Of a stretch of DNA of 64,000 bases, positions 32,893-44,310 are shown piece after piece; position 1 is the stretch's first letter; every line of letters starts with the position of its first letter. Source of the stretch: Dichetophora obliterata (lineage: Eukaryota; Arthropoda; Insecta; Diptera; Sciomyzidae); NCBI GenBank assembly GCA_963920525.1, contig OY986439.1, positions 3,989,001 to 4,053,000 of the forward strand. The letters are read 5' to 3'. The notes under the pieces are model-generated. The model ran no database searches. It saw only the letters and a list, made by a program, of their open reading frames with translations, and had not been told where the DNA came from. The position numbers were made by a program, and so were the translations under genes.

Positions 32893-35800
32893 AAATGCAC
32901 TAACCATAAATGGATCTAAAATTGCTATAAAGTTTGAAATAATTTTGTGATGACAATTTCTTTTTAATACAATTACGTTATTTACTCTATTTTTATTCAG
33001 GGTGTGTTCATGGAAGCGCTAAGCGTAAACTTATATCTATACGCTTTCAAAATATATGCGTCATTCATTGAATACCATTTATGTTTGAAAAAAAAAAATT
33101 AATGCTAATTTTCGGAGTTTAAGTTATAAAAATTATAGTTTAGGTTTTATGACTTGATTTACTGCATTTCTAAAGACTCAAACAAATGTGCTCAATAAAA
33201 GAAAAGTGGGTGTGAATTATGTAAAATAAATATCGAATTCCAGTGATAAGGCTTCCACAGATAGCCGTAGTAAATCGTCATCTGTCAGAACTGCATATCT
33301 ACTTTTCGAAAGAAGGTCATGTTAACATAATTTATCTGGAACAACTATGATAATAAATGTTGATGACATTCCAAGCATCTCTTATATCAATATTTACGCG
33401 TTAATGTAATTTGGACATAATAGAGCGCGCGTGCGAACGGCGACGACGATGCTGCATCCCACCACTTGGTAACCGAAATTTTTTTAAAGTCGCGCTCTGA
33501 ACTCTACAACTCAGCATCTTCAAACTTCAACAAGTTGTTGAAGCCACTTGGCGTTGGACGTTGTTATGGTTGTTTATTGTTGTTGCTGTTGTTGTTGTTG
33601 TTGCTCCTGTTGTTGTGGCTGGCTGGTAGTAATGAGTTTTTAATATAGCGTTAAGCTGCTTGTTAGCGCGATTTCGCTGCCAGTAAAAAGTAATTTATTG
33701 CTATTGAAGTGTTTTGTTAACAATGTTTTTTATTTGGTTTATAGTTAAGTCGTTGCTGCCTATGGTTTTTTTTTTTGGCTTGCTGCAATGCGTTCGTGAA
33801 AAAATTGCCTTCGATTTGCTGCAGTTACAGCAATTGACATTAATTGCTTCATGCAGCAACCATGCAACAACTGTTTGGTCAGATGGCCAAAACGAAACGT
33901 CAAACCATTAAAATGTCTGTCTAAATAGATGATTGCATGAACGATGACTGTCAGTGGCAGACAAACCAACAAACAAACACTACGCATCACCAACTGTTGC
34001 TGCTGCTGATGATGATGCTGCAGCTGTTGTTGTTGGTGCGTTTGTTCGTTCCATTATGTTGTACGAGTGGTTGTTGTAGTAGCAGTTGTTGTTCTTGCTG
34101 TTGTTGTCATTAATGTTGACGGCAATGTAATAACATCGTTTACAATTGCTCTCGACAACATTTACAATCGCAACAACAAAAATTCAACAACACCAACAAC
34201 AACGATTTGTATGCGTTCTTAAAGCGTTTTAATATTTCATTTACACAAAATTATTATGATGGCTCACACACAAACACAGCTGTACAAATGTTGTTAACAC
34301 AGGCATTTTGTTTGGGCAGAACGGGGGGGTAAGTGTTTTTCTTGGCGCCGTTGTGTCACTTTTCGATGAAGGCCATCAAACGCAGAATCAACAACATAAG
34401 CAGTAAATGTATCGCAAAACTTAAATAAAACACAAAAACACCACTCATGATAAAATATTAAACAACTTAAGTAGTTAGCAGCGCGATATTTTATGTTTTG
34501 GCTCTTACCAGTAACCGCAACACCAACTTGGCTTACTAGTCTCTCAACCATGTTGGTCGCGTGGGCGTCACTCTTGACGTTTAAGTTGCTTTCAATGGTT
34601 TTCCAATAAAATCTTAAAATATGCTTAACGCCAGCGAAACAAGTTTGTCCGTTGGTTAGTCTTGTTTCATATTCTGCGGTTACAAAAATTAAAAAGAACA
34701 AAGCAAACAAACACAAACAAGTTAAAACTGTTGTGTCGATGTGGCCAAATTTTAAATAAGCTATAAGCAATATTTCAAATTTTAAAAACGATGCGACAGA
34801 AAATACAATAATATCAATAAAAAACCATTTAAGATCCATTAAAATATTTCAAATTTAAATTTCATACGAGAAAATAATACGCGGACAGTTTGTGAACGGT
34901 ACGGTTGTTACTGTTGTCTTCATTCTTGTTGTTGTAGTTGCAACCAGCTTGGAATCAGCTCGTTATTGTTTGTGGTTTTATATTCAATAGAAATATTTTC
35001 GCTCAATAAAATTATTCAAAGCTCGAAGTTGTGACAAGTTCCTGTCGGGCGCCACAGAGACAAGCATATGAGAGGTTGAGCATTTCAAGTATAATTTTTT
35101 TTTTATGTAAATCCACATAATTATCCTAAAAGATAAGTTTTGCTTATTGTTTATTTATTTCTCTGCAAAGTTTTTCCGGAACAAATTTGCTGGGCTTATT
35201 TTTTTCCCTAAGAAATGTGGTATTTGAATTTATTATTCACAGCAACACGTTTTATTCTAGTTTTTTATAATAAAATTCATCTTAAAAGGCAAATTTAGTA
35301 GTCAAAACCACTCAGAATAAAATAACACAGAACAAGGGCTAAAAAAGCTCAAAAGTTTGATGGTCGATCTTACTTATAACTCAAGTATGCTAAACAAGAT
35401 GGCACTCTCAGATTTTTAATAATAGGGTAAACTGGGATAGCTTTAACACTTTTTTGAAAAGTGTTCTAATTCTGTAAAATGCTGATCTATTCTAAGATTT
35501 TTTACTTTCCTATAAACGTTGGTTATTTGACAATGAAACTTGCTAAGGATTTCGTATTATCTAAAATCCAACATATTTTTCTCAAAATTTTTTTAAAAAA
35601 GTCCTTTTGACAAATGTGCCACTACGACGGAGCACCCTTGTTTTTTCAAGGGGAGCATTTGACAAGTGTGAAGGTCTTGTCAAAACCACATGTCAACCAA
35701 GTCCAATTCTTCCAATTTTAGCAAAATAAATCGGTAAGCACGGTACCTTAATAAAAATTGTATATTTTATAAAAGTCTGATTATATAAGCGCCACCTTTA

Positions 35801-36029
35801 AAGGTTTTATATTCATGGAGAAATTAATATATTTATGATAATAATACAAAATAGAAAAACATTTATAGTAATAAGATTTCCAATTTTATAATATAAACAA
35901 ATAAATTTAAAAATTTGAACAAGATGGTATATAAAAAGTAATTTAATATTATTTTTTATTTTGTAGTGGTTTTGAAGTTGGTTTTTTTTTTGTTAAAAAG
36001 TTTTTATTTCTTCCTTTTTAGAGATTATG
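32893..36029. other. non-coding, partly unique fly-like DNA
   Basis: 33420-34960 is richer in GC, with repeated TTGTTG / CTGTTG runs on the plus strand (33575-33602, 34010-34105) and CAACAA runs (34160-34205), typical of unique euchromatic fly DNA. A 181-codon minus-strand frame (34839-34294) has two hydrophobic stretches at its N-terminus but no recognisable family; I treat it as fortuitous. 35100-36030 is AT-rich and featureless. Confidence 0.45.
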
Positions 36030-36610
36030 ATAACAATTGTCCCATTCTTGTAACAAATTTTCGTACCCTTGTTTCAACATTAACTGAAAAACAGTATTTT
36101 TATTACATTGACACGCCCTTTTGTCCAGTAACGCCCACTTTATTGACCGCACATTTTTATAATTATGCCTACCCCTGTACCTAATTTCAGTATCCTAGTG
36201 TCAATATTATTCGAGTTACAGCGTTTTTATTATATTGCCTTTTTTGACCATAATTTGTAATAATTGTTCCTAATGTTGTACCAATTTCCAGTACCCTAGT
36301 GTCAATATTAACTGAGATACAGTATTTTTCTTATATTACCACTTCCTTTTGTCCAACAACGCCCACTTCCTTCACAGTAAATTTTCATAATTATGCCTAC
36401 CCCTGTACCTAATTTCAGTACCCTAGTGTCAATATTATTAGAGTTACAGCGTTTTTCTAATATTGCCACGCCCTTTATTAAATAACGCCCACTTTTTTAC
36501 ATAACTTTTAATAATTGTGCCAACCCCTGAATTAAATTTCAGTTTTCTAGTATAAATGTTATTCGATATACAAAGTGTTTCTTATATTGCCACGCCCCTG
36601 TGTTGATATC
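36030..36610 (+). repeat. tandem repeat, five ~120-bp units of two alternating types
   Basis: The core TCAA(T/C)ATTA... is found at 36074, 36201, 36302 and 36429, with a degenerate copy at 36551 (spacings 127, 101, 127 and 122). Units alternate: type A continues AACTGA(G/A)A(T/A)ACAGTATTTTT, type B continues TT(C/A)GAGTTACAGCGTTTTT. Each is followed by CC(A)CGCCC-like and AACGCCCACTT pieces and CCTA(C)CCCTG. The A-B-A-B order suggests a ~228-bp higher-order unit. No coding function; the 72-codon frame at 35966-36184 crosses the first unit by chance. Confidence 0.75.
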
Positions 36611-36892
36611 TCCCGGGCAACTCCGCGTGTGATATCTCTATCTGTTGACAAAAAATTGTGGCAATTGGGCAAGTACTTTAGGAGTAATCGATGTATATAC
36701 ATTTAAAAAAAAAAACCAACGAACACCTTTTTGAAGTCGGTTAAAAATGAATGTGAATTTAAAATTTTATTTATAAATCAATTTTGTATTCATTGAATGT
36801 ATTATTATGTATTTATTCAGTTGTACTTAAAATTCTGAATACAAATGTCGATTTTACAGCTCTGACCTTTACTAAAAAAACAACATTCTATC

Positions 36893-36970
36893 TTAGCTGA
36901 GGTTTGAACCACGGTTTTTTAGCATACCGGCCACGTACTATTTCAGTAGACTACGGCCACCTTGCAATCA
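36893..36970 (-). repeat. tRNA-like module (same family as 39992-40076)
   Basis: Minus strand: A-box-like TGGCCGTAGTCTACT (36959-36945) and B-box-like GGTTCAAACC (36910-36901). The order GTAG(T/C)CTA...GTACGTGGCC...AAAAAACCG...GGTTCAA...CC..AGCT is shared with the module at 39992-40076. A T8 run lies about 25 nt after the 3' end. Confidence 0.55.
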
Positions 36971-36984
36971 TACATTTCCTTATA

Positions 36985-37197
36985 TGTGACCTTCTCCGAG
37001 AACAGGGACCTAGTGTGTGAAAATGAAGTTTTGAGAAAATAACTTCAGTTGGGAGATGCGATTTGGTATGGTTAGTTATGATAAAATCTATCTAACTCAT
37101 TTCATCTTATTCTACACACTTTTAGGTACAAGAATCCACTCTTAAGTCCAAACCCGTTTTTTGACACCCTAGGTCCCTTTTCTCGGAGAAGGTCACA
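36985..37197. mobile_element. 213-bp MITE (TGTGACCTTCTCCGAGAA termini)
   Basis: The left end TGTGACCTTCTCCGAGAA and the reverse complement of the right end are identical over 18 bases. They then continue with AGGGACCTAG and GTGT after one mismatch, giving about 35 bp of inverted repeat. Both sides carry TA, consistent with a TA target duplication. No coding capacity. Confidence 0.8.
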
Positions 37198-37204
37198 TAT
37201 TCGG

Positions 37205-38777
37205 TAATTGTTCAACAAACCAGGCTGAAAGATTTCGGTTGTAAATTTTTTAAGCTCAACTAATACTAAATACTACGAAGCCATTAGTAAATACTTTGAA
37301 TGCAATGGAAGAAACTACGATGTTATTCTTACGAGAAATTGAGGAATGATAATTAATGATATCCCTATTAGTCGAAGATCATTCTTCATATGGTAAGTGG
37401 CATTTTAGCCAATAACGCATATAAGCTTGGACGATAAGCGAATTTATGTTTTAAAGTAATTAAACACAAGAATAAAATAAAGTAAAATGAATTTAAAAAA
37501 CTAAATGCTTTCCCTAAAGTCGGCTTAAAAAAATCGTTTTTCTGTCATAAAGATGATCCAATTTAGATAATTTTTTAATATCTTAATAAAATTGCTAACA
37601 ATCCTTTAGCATTTAAATGGCAGCGATGGCAGGCGAGGGAAAAGCTTCTGATTCAAAAGTGACAAAAAAATTAGGAGATTCTGAATAAAGTAGACTAATT
37701 TTAAACCATGCAATAATTTAAAAAAATCTGATGGCAAATTCTTTGTAAGAAAATGCTTTTACATTAGAATATCTTATGGTCAAAAGTTTTTTTATGACTA
37801 AAATTTAAATAGGAAACTCGATTTGAAACATTTATTTGATACTTCTTCAAATTCACGTTTTTGAACAGGCGTCATGCCATTTTGAGAATTTTCTGGATTT
37901 TTTCGCGTCACGTACTTATATCCAGGATGCAGAATCAAACCTTGCAGGGAGGTTCTGGAATATGTTTAGAAAACGAATGGATCCCAAAAACCATCTATAC
38001 ATGTACCTCTTAATATATTTATTCATACGTTTTGAGTTAAAAAAACAAAACATTTTTTACAATTCATTAATAGATATTTCACTTGTATGCTGCTAGAACT
38101 GATGTATGTTGAAAAAAGAAATAAGTCAGTCGTGTCCAGTTGTTAATGCGATTTTATTTAGGGATAAAGCACACCTCATATTATTTAATTTAATAAATTA
38201 CTAAGAATATTTGCGGATAAAAAAATGTTTTGAGTTAAATGAAAAAAAAAAAATGTAATTTGAAAATGTTTGAAATGTTTTGTTGAAATAAGAGAAAGAT
38301 TTTCACCCCATCTTTGGAATACATATAATTTTCTTATGTGTACTAGCGTGTGTCAACTGGCGTATCATGATAGCAAAATTAGTACCAAAAAGCTCAGAAA
38401 ATAGAATTATGTATTAGAATTAGACTCCTTTATGCCTTTTCCCCCCTAGAAGTAATCCTGCGGACGCCCTTGGTTGTACATGTTTTTATAATGAAAGTTG
38501 GTGTGTATGTGCTATAAAACCAACCCAGTGGGCATTTTAACTAGCGATACGCAAAAGAATGCATGCTAGTAGTGCTCTTATTGGCGTCAATATACCTTCC
38601 ATGATCGCTGCATTGATGAGTTCTTCTGTAAGGCCTACCTTTTGAAGGTTTGGAGTCTTTTCCTGTTATTTTATATAAAAAAAAAATTTTTCAAAATTTT
38701 TTAAAAATTATATATGATTAGATCAATTAAAAAAAAATCAAATCTTTAAGAAAAAACAAAAAAAAATTTTTTTTTTT
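37205..38777. other. AT-rich non-coding DNA, nothing recognised
   Basis: The 86-codon frame at 37836-38096 has no recognisable motif. Confidence 0.4.
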
Positions 38778-38825
38778 GTCCGCGTTGGGACGCGAACCCA
38801 GGTCTCCGAAATCTAACACATTGCA
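38778..38825 (-). repeat. 3' half of a tRNA-like module
   Basis: Minus strand: CCTGGGTTCGCGTCCC with B-box-like GGGTTCGCGTCCC (38799-38787), then AACGCGGAC and a long A/T run. No A box is visible upstream. The layout and the A-then-T tail match the half-module at 38998-39045. Confidence 0.5.
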
Positions 38826-38997
38826 TATCACATTATATGAAATTATATGAAAACTTTTATATGGAAAAATTCTAAGTCTTTTCTATTATTTTTGTATGAA
38901 GAAATTTACAAAAAAATTCCAAAAAAATTTTTAAATGGACAGAAAAATTTGTAAAAAAATGTAGATTTTAAAAAAAATACAAAAAAAAATTTTTTTT

Positions 38998-39045
38998 GGG
39001 CCGAGCTGGGTTGCGAACCCGCGCTCCCGAAAACTTACTTTCATT
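38998..39045 (-). repeat. 3' half of a tRNA-like module (sister of 38778-38825)
   Basis: Minus strand: CGGGAGCGCGGGTTCGCAAC with perfect B-box-like GGGTTCGCAACCC (39020-39008), then AGCTCGGCCC and A8T10. It shares the tail structure with the copy about 220 bp to the left. Confidence 0.5.
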
Positions 39046-39082
39046 TGTAATGATGCAAAATAAGCTGAAGTTTATTAACAAC

Positions 39083-39152
39083 TGAGGTGGACGAGTGGGT
39101 AAGATGCCAAACCACCGCCAGCTGAGAGGACGCTGGTTCAAATCTGGAATTT
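39083..39152 (+). repeat. tRNA-like module (A and B boxes)
   Basis: A-box-like TGGACGAGTGGGTAAG (from 39088) and B-box-like CTGGTTCAAATCTGG (39133-39147), 45 nt apart; T8 at about 39160. Resembles the general plan of class-II-like tRNAs, but the acceptor ends do not pair. Confidence 0.55.
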
Positions 39153-39159
39153 GTCAAAA

Positions 39160-39991
39160 TTTTTTTTATTTCAAGTTTATTTATATTGCTTTTCTTTCTA
39201 ATGTACATTCTAAAGAAGGGCTTCGAGCAGGCTTTTTTAGAGTCGCGAGAGCGGAAGGCCTAGAAAATTTTCTCGTTTCATATAAAAAAGCTTATGGGCT
39301 TGGAAAAGAGCACGGAAGGGCTAAGAAATCCATACGATGGCCTGCTAGAAGCGCTTCAAAGACCTGCTTTTGCCCACTGGGAAGTAGTGGGCTCTATATA
39401 CATAAATGTTACCACGCTTACTTATACCGCAAGTCTATATTTTGGCATTTCTACAGAAAAGTCTACCTTGTTCAAAAAATTAAAACTTATTAAAAACTCA
39501 TTATTTTATGATAGCTATTATCTAAGAGAAAGATCTTAATTTTATTAATTTATACATAAATTCATTTACCATGATAATCAAATCGTCTGCACTTTTTCAC
39601 GTCCAAGTCCATTTCATCCATAATCCAAATCAAAAATCACTTTCGTTTTTTTTATGTAACGCCAGCTCAGATTTTTGCCAGCTCATAGTATATCTTTTAA
39701 TCTTTAATCTTTAGTCATTGTTTTTGTTTAATATAAAAATAAAAAAAATAAACTGTCCATTTCAGCCCTTGAAAAGACTTTGACCTAGCTTCTATTGATC
39801 AATTGTGTTGTGCGCGTTATTAAATGTTTGATCTCAAATGACCGAGAACTGGACCTAAGTGTTTTTATGCTTCCGAACGGCTTCTGTTCTCAAGAAGCTT
39901 TACATGGCAATTTTTACTCTCTGAGGTTTGCCATTGTCTGCAGATAGGTGACGACCGAACAGAAAAATTAGTTCAATTGAAAAAACTTTCT
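39160..39991. other. non-coding DNA, nothing recognised
   Basis: Overlapping plus-strand frames (39095-39493 and 39294-39539) have no family motif; the first begins inside a tRNA-like module. A GGGCTT/GAAGGGCT-containing stretch at 39217-39330 looks repetitive but has no clear partner. Confidence 0.35.
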
Positions 39992-40076
39992 GTCTGAGCT
40001 GGAATTGAACCCAGTCTACCGCGGTTCTTTAGATAAGGGGTCACGCACTCTACCCACTAGGCTACGGTCGCCACCT
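39992..40076 (-). repeat. tRNA-like module with well-preserved A and B boxes
   Basis: Minus strand: GGCGACCGTAGCCTAGTGGG (A box TAGCCTAGTGGGTAG, 40064-40050), then GTGCGTGACCCC and the B box GGGTTCAATTCC (40012-40001), then AGCTCAGAC. A T6 run follows about 15 nt downstream. Clearly related to the module at 36893-36970. The acceptor ends do not pair. Confidence 0.65.
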
Positions 40077-40189
40077 AACTTAATATGGTGCTACTTAATT
40101 CATACGCATATATAAGAAAAACTTTTTAAATATTAGACCTTTTCATTATTTTTTAAAATATTTCTTCGTACAAATCGTACGTACCGACA

Positions 40190-40850
40190 GCTTGGAAATC
40201 GCCATATATAAAATCGTTGGTGCGGTTTCTCTAAAGATATCAGGAACGGTAACACCTAAGGGCGCCAAATTTACAACATCTGTTATCAAGGCTAGAATCT
40301 CAAATAAAAAAACAAAAGTTGCCACACCCCTTATTACCGCCTACAAATCAATAAAAATTCTATAATTAAGACGAATGCGGTTGTATTGATTTCAAACTTT
40401 GTAATTTAGTTTGTATGGTTACAAGCAAAAACTTTACTTAAAAAGGGTGTGGTCGAAATGTGTTTACGACCTTTTTTCAGGAGATAAGCGTGGAATGAAG
40501 CAAATTGCGCCAGGTATAAGCTAAATTGAACTGCAATTTTGGCCTTCGATATCTTGCGAGTACGAAAAGGTTTAAGGAAAAGCATTTTGCCACACCCCCT
40601 TTTACCGCACTCAAATCAATAAAGATTCTATATTTTTGATGGTTTTGGTCAGTTTAGACTAAAATTTGGTAATTTAGTACATATGGTTTCTTTCGGAAAC
40701 TGAACTAAAAATGAGCGTGATCGCACCACAGTTCTGTCAGCTCAAATATATAAAATGGTTTCTACCGATTGACATGGATATCCTTATATGGCAGTAAGGC
40801 GATCTGCGGCAGGACAACGTCTGCCCGGGACTACTAGCTAAATATATTTG
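40190..40850 (+). repeat. two tandem ~268-bp degenerate repeats
   Basis: GCCACACCCC...TTACCGC..CAAATCAATAAA(A/G)ATTCTAT occurs at 40321 and 40589. Further shared pieces follow in order (TTTGGTAATTTAGT / CTTTGTAATTTAGT, then GTATGGTT / ATATGGTT, then AA(A)GGGTGTG / ATGAGCGTG). The repeat boundaries are diffuse. Confidence 0.55.
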
Positions 40851-43060
40851 TTTATTTTGATATTGTTAGTATCGTTTGAAATGTATTTCACTTTCCAATA
40901 ATGTTCAAAGAAAATCAGTTCTGCAAAGTAAGCTGTCCAAAGCTTAAATAAGTTAATAAACGGTTGATTAACTGACTTATAAGAACACGAGGAAACGTTT
41001 TCTCACGATAAGTCAAAGATTTGTGGGTGTTAGACAGCAATTCCAATCCTTAGCTATAGAAAACAACGAGTCCTCTGATCTTAGTCATCTTAACTGAGTG
41101 CTCTGAACTTCACTTTCTACTTGGCACTTTATTGAAACAAAATTAAATTTTTAGAACTCATAAATATATTTTACTCCTAAGTTGAAAATATATGTCGAAA
41201 TGTTCTCTTTGTTTGACAAAACCAACAACATCTTCTCGTCTATTACTTGGTCACACCTCATAGTCTTAGTTTTTCGTGTTAGACATAATGCTTCCATATT
41301 TTCAATGCACCACATTTATATGCAAATGTTTACTTGTTGATTCTAGCTTCTTTTTAATATCTATACACTTATTAAATTATTCTTTCTATTCATTATGATT
41401 CGGCACTAATTTATGCGTAAGAATTTTGTTTTTACCAACTGTGCAATGTTCATTTTCAAAATTGTATGTAAAAAACATGCAGTTCTGATTGACTGGGCGG
41501 GCAAAGTAATAATAATGAATATTTATCAACAGGAAAAAAAAAACACAAAAAAAAACAAAAAACAAAAAAAACAGCAATAAATTTCCATTTAGCGAATTTT
41601 CCGAATAACTTTCCTGTGCTTGACTGTTGGAGTGGGAGTGTGTGTGTTTGTGTGTGAGTGTTTGTATATGCACGGCAGGATTGTGGACTACAGAGAAAAA
41701 TATTTATTATATTTTTTTCTTTAATTACAATTCATTTTAATCCGATTAAAGCTTTATCTGTATGGCAAAAAATGTATGGGGAGGGTTGCTGGTGCTGGTT
41801 TCAGGCAAATAATTATAGTTTTATAAAACATATTTATGCGCACAAGACCCCTTTGGCAAGGATCAAATTGACCAACCGCTTCACTACAACATCTTTATCG
41901 ATTTTAGATAATTTGAGACCGTTAAAGTTTTATGTGAGCAAAAAAAACTATAAAACATCTGCAGTATCTTGAGTGCAATAATTATTTCGCAGCATAAAAA
42001 TGTTCTAGTTAAAAGCAGTTGTACACAGAAAAAAACTAAGACTTGAAGTAAGCTATTGTACAAATGTGTTCATTTTTCATTAAAAAATAGATCTTATTAT
42101 ATATATTTTTTAAAAATGTTGTTCGATTGCTGTTGTAAGTTTTATCTTTTTCGACATTAAATTCGTTAAATTAACAACATATTTTGTCAATTTCAAAATA
42201 TTTGCTTTTCAATGTAGCATAGTCCTGTTGACTCTATTCGTGTTTGACATCAACCTTATATTGAAACATTCATAACAAATACAAAGCGTTAGATGTGGTC
42301 AAATTAAGTAGCAACGAACCATGTAAGCACATTGCAGATGATGCTGATAATAAAGCCACTGCTTTAACATTGAATGCGTGTTAATTTTGCTGTGTATTTT
42401 TCATGCAAAAATGTTGTTGTTTTCTGTATTAAAACACAACAGGTTCTACGTATTAGATGCTTTGCATTTATACAGCTACAACTAGTTTAATAGACTAGCC
42501 TCAAAACAAAATAATTAGATATTGTATAGTACATTTTTTTTGTGGAATATCCAGTCGGTGTTGTTTGCTACAAAGCTGAGGTAAGAAAATTTCAAGAGTA
42601 ATTTCCTGTTGCCAGCTAACTTTAAATGACTCTCAAATCGGACCGTGGGACTCGAGCTATATGTGTCGTTATTTTTCAAACCGGTGATAACGACATTGCC
42701 TTTATTGTTTTTTAAAAAACAAAACATCCCTCGTAGTCTATAAATTCCTTGACGAATAATCGTTTAGTCAGTTAATCGATAACTTTTAAACAAAAAACGT
42801 GAATTTTAAAACCATTAAGGAAAATTTGTGAAGAAAAAGAGAACAAAAACCTCGGTGAACTGGAAATGGATATGGAGGAAGCAATAGAAGAATAAGAAGA
42901 ATTTAAACATTAATGCATATGTTATCTATATTTTATTTTCTTATATTATTGTTTTAATGTTATTTTAAAAAATTAACTGTATTAAAAAATTAGATTAATA
43001 TCAGCAAAATTTCTTTCATCATTTTATTCAGAATTCGAATACAAAATTTCCCAAGAAAAT
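40851..43060. other. non-coding DNA, nothing firm
   Basis: A short GTGTGTG run lies at 41637-41660. The minus-strand frame 41386-41673 is low complexity (poly-Phe and His/Thr from A-runs and GTGT). A possible, weak tRNA-like stretch is on the minus strand near 42640-42700. Otherwise featureless. Confidence 0.4.
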
Positions 43061-43064
43061 TAAT

Positions 43065-43325
43065 CTTGCTTTCGTTGACGAAATTGTCTTTATCATTTCG
43101 TTGCAGAAATTTCTTTCATATATCTAATTTAATTTCGTTGACGAAATTTCCTTTGAATTTCCCCATTATTTCCTTGGCGATATTGACTACATATTTCACT
43201 CTTGCTTTCGTTGACGAAATTTGTTGCATTTTTCTTTCAAAGCTTCGTTGGCGAAAATTTGGACACTTGTATAAAATTTTCCTGCACGATTTGTATAGGC
43301 AACGCCGCAAGTTTCGTCGGCGATT
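43065..43325 (+). repeat. ~36-bp minisatellite with palindromic core TTTCGTTGACGAAA
   Basis: The core CTTTCGTTGACGAAAT or a variant recurs at about 43071, 43095 (TTTCGTTGCAGAAAT), 43132, 43167 (TTCCTTGGCGATAT), 43207, 43243 (CTTCGTTGGCGAAAA), 43279 (weak) and 43311 (TTTCGTCGGCGATT); most spacings are 33-40 bp. TTTCGT and ACGAAA are inverted, so each unit can form a tiny hairpin. Overlapping open frames on both strands (43066-43362 plus; 43116-43352 minus) are by-products of the repeat. Confidence 0.7.
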
Positions 43326-43659
43326 GGTAATTTTCATACATAAATCCTCCATGAATCCTTAAGGAAAATGCCAAGTGGGTCATATTGACGAAACATAGAT
43401 ATGTACGAAACGTTTGACAGAGCAATTGCCTTTCAAATTGAATTTTTTAAGAATATATTCGCTTTAATCATTTCAAAGTTGCCAGATTCCATTCTTATAT
43501 TCATTATTATAGAGTATAGATTAAAGAATTACAATAAAATGTTTGTAAAATTTACTAAATAAAATATTTGTGGCGAAAAGTGTTACTCATCAAAAAGGAC
43601 CAAAATTTAGGACATTTTTCGGTAATATGTTTTTTTTTAGACACTGAGCTAACGCTAGG

Positions 43660-43980
43660 GGATGCCCTCTATAAGCATTGTGTTGATTCGGAAGATGGGT
43701 GATAGTTAGTTGATATACTTTCATCCCCTATCAGATACATCGCACGACGTTGAATTCGGTTCAAAGTCTGCCTAAATGTGCGATTTGTACTCCATTTTTG
43801 TTCCGATGAATTTTTTGCACCGTTTGAAAAACCTAGGCACTTGAGCGCTTTTTTCGGCACATCAAAGATGTGATTATTCCAACGTAGATCAGATTGGTTC
43901 GATAAGCCCAGAACGTCAAGAGCGGTTGATTCCACAGGAACCACACCATTCATGAGGTGACGGGACATAGCCCCAAGGGA
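43660..43980 (-). pseudogene. non-LTR retrotransposon fragment, post-RT region
   Basis: A 99-codon frame (43968-43669) reads MNGVVPVESTALDVLGLS, DLRWNNHIFDVPKKALKCLG, then LNRIQRRAMYLIGDESISTN. The LDVLG...D.RWN.H...V.KKA.KCLGF block followed by L.R.QRRA..LIGD is the conserved region after the RT palm in Jockey/CR1-like elements. About 40 residues between the two blocks are replaced by unrelated sequence (an internal deletion). It is a different family from the other copies in the window. Confidence 0.75.
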
Positions 43981-44009
43981 CGTTATCCCTTAATAAAATT
44001 ATAAAAAAT

Positions 44010-44175
44010 TTTCATTTTTTTTTGAGTTATTTCATTTTCATATTAGGAGTTATTTCATTTTTTTTATTTAACCCACTATTCATTTCATGCATTTTTTGCA
44101 TTAGGAGTTGTTTTATTTTTCGTTAAGAGTTATTTATCTTTTGAACTAGAACTTATTTTGTTTAGGAGTTAATTT
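44010..44175 (+). repeat. short degenerate repeats of (T)TAGGAGTTATTTCATTTT
   Basis: GAGTTATTTCATTTT recurs at about 44023, 44046, 44105 (GAGTTGTTTTATTTTT), 44126 (GAGTTATTTATCTTTT) and 44166 (GAGTTAATTTC). Irregular spacing; probably an old, low-copy tandem array. Confidence 0.4.
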
Positions 44176-44310
44176 CTGAACCCAAACGGTCATACTGTCC
44201 ATTATTTTATTATATAAGTATTATTCAAAACCATTTGATACAATGACCTGTTCAAAGCGGACATAATTCCAATCGGTCAGAATCACAATTTGGTGGTATG
44301 ACTGCTTTAT

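Noticed and set aside
34294..34839. 181-codon minus-strand frame as a host membrane protein gene
   Set aside because: Two hydrophobic stretches but no family motif, no splice context; lies in opa-rich non-coding DNA where long chance frames occur.
41386..41673. 95-codon minus-strand frame with His/Thr repeats and poly-Phe
   Set aside because: Generated by a GTGT run and A-runs; low complexity.
42630..42705. Further tRNA-like module on the minus strand (CTCGAGTCCCAC)
   Set aside because: Only the B-box part resembles a tRNA; no convincing A box at the right distance.
43065..43325. Regularly spaced ~36-bp repeats that could suggest a CRISPR-like array
   Set aside because: Repeat and spacer are not distinct, spacers are not unique, units are degenerate, and the DNA is from an animal; it is a minisatellite.
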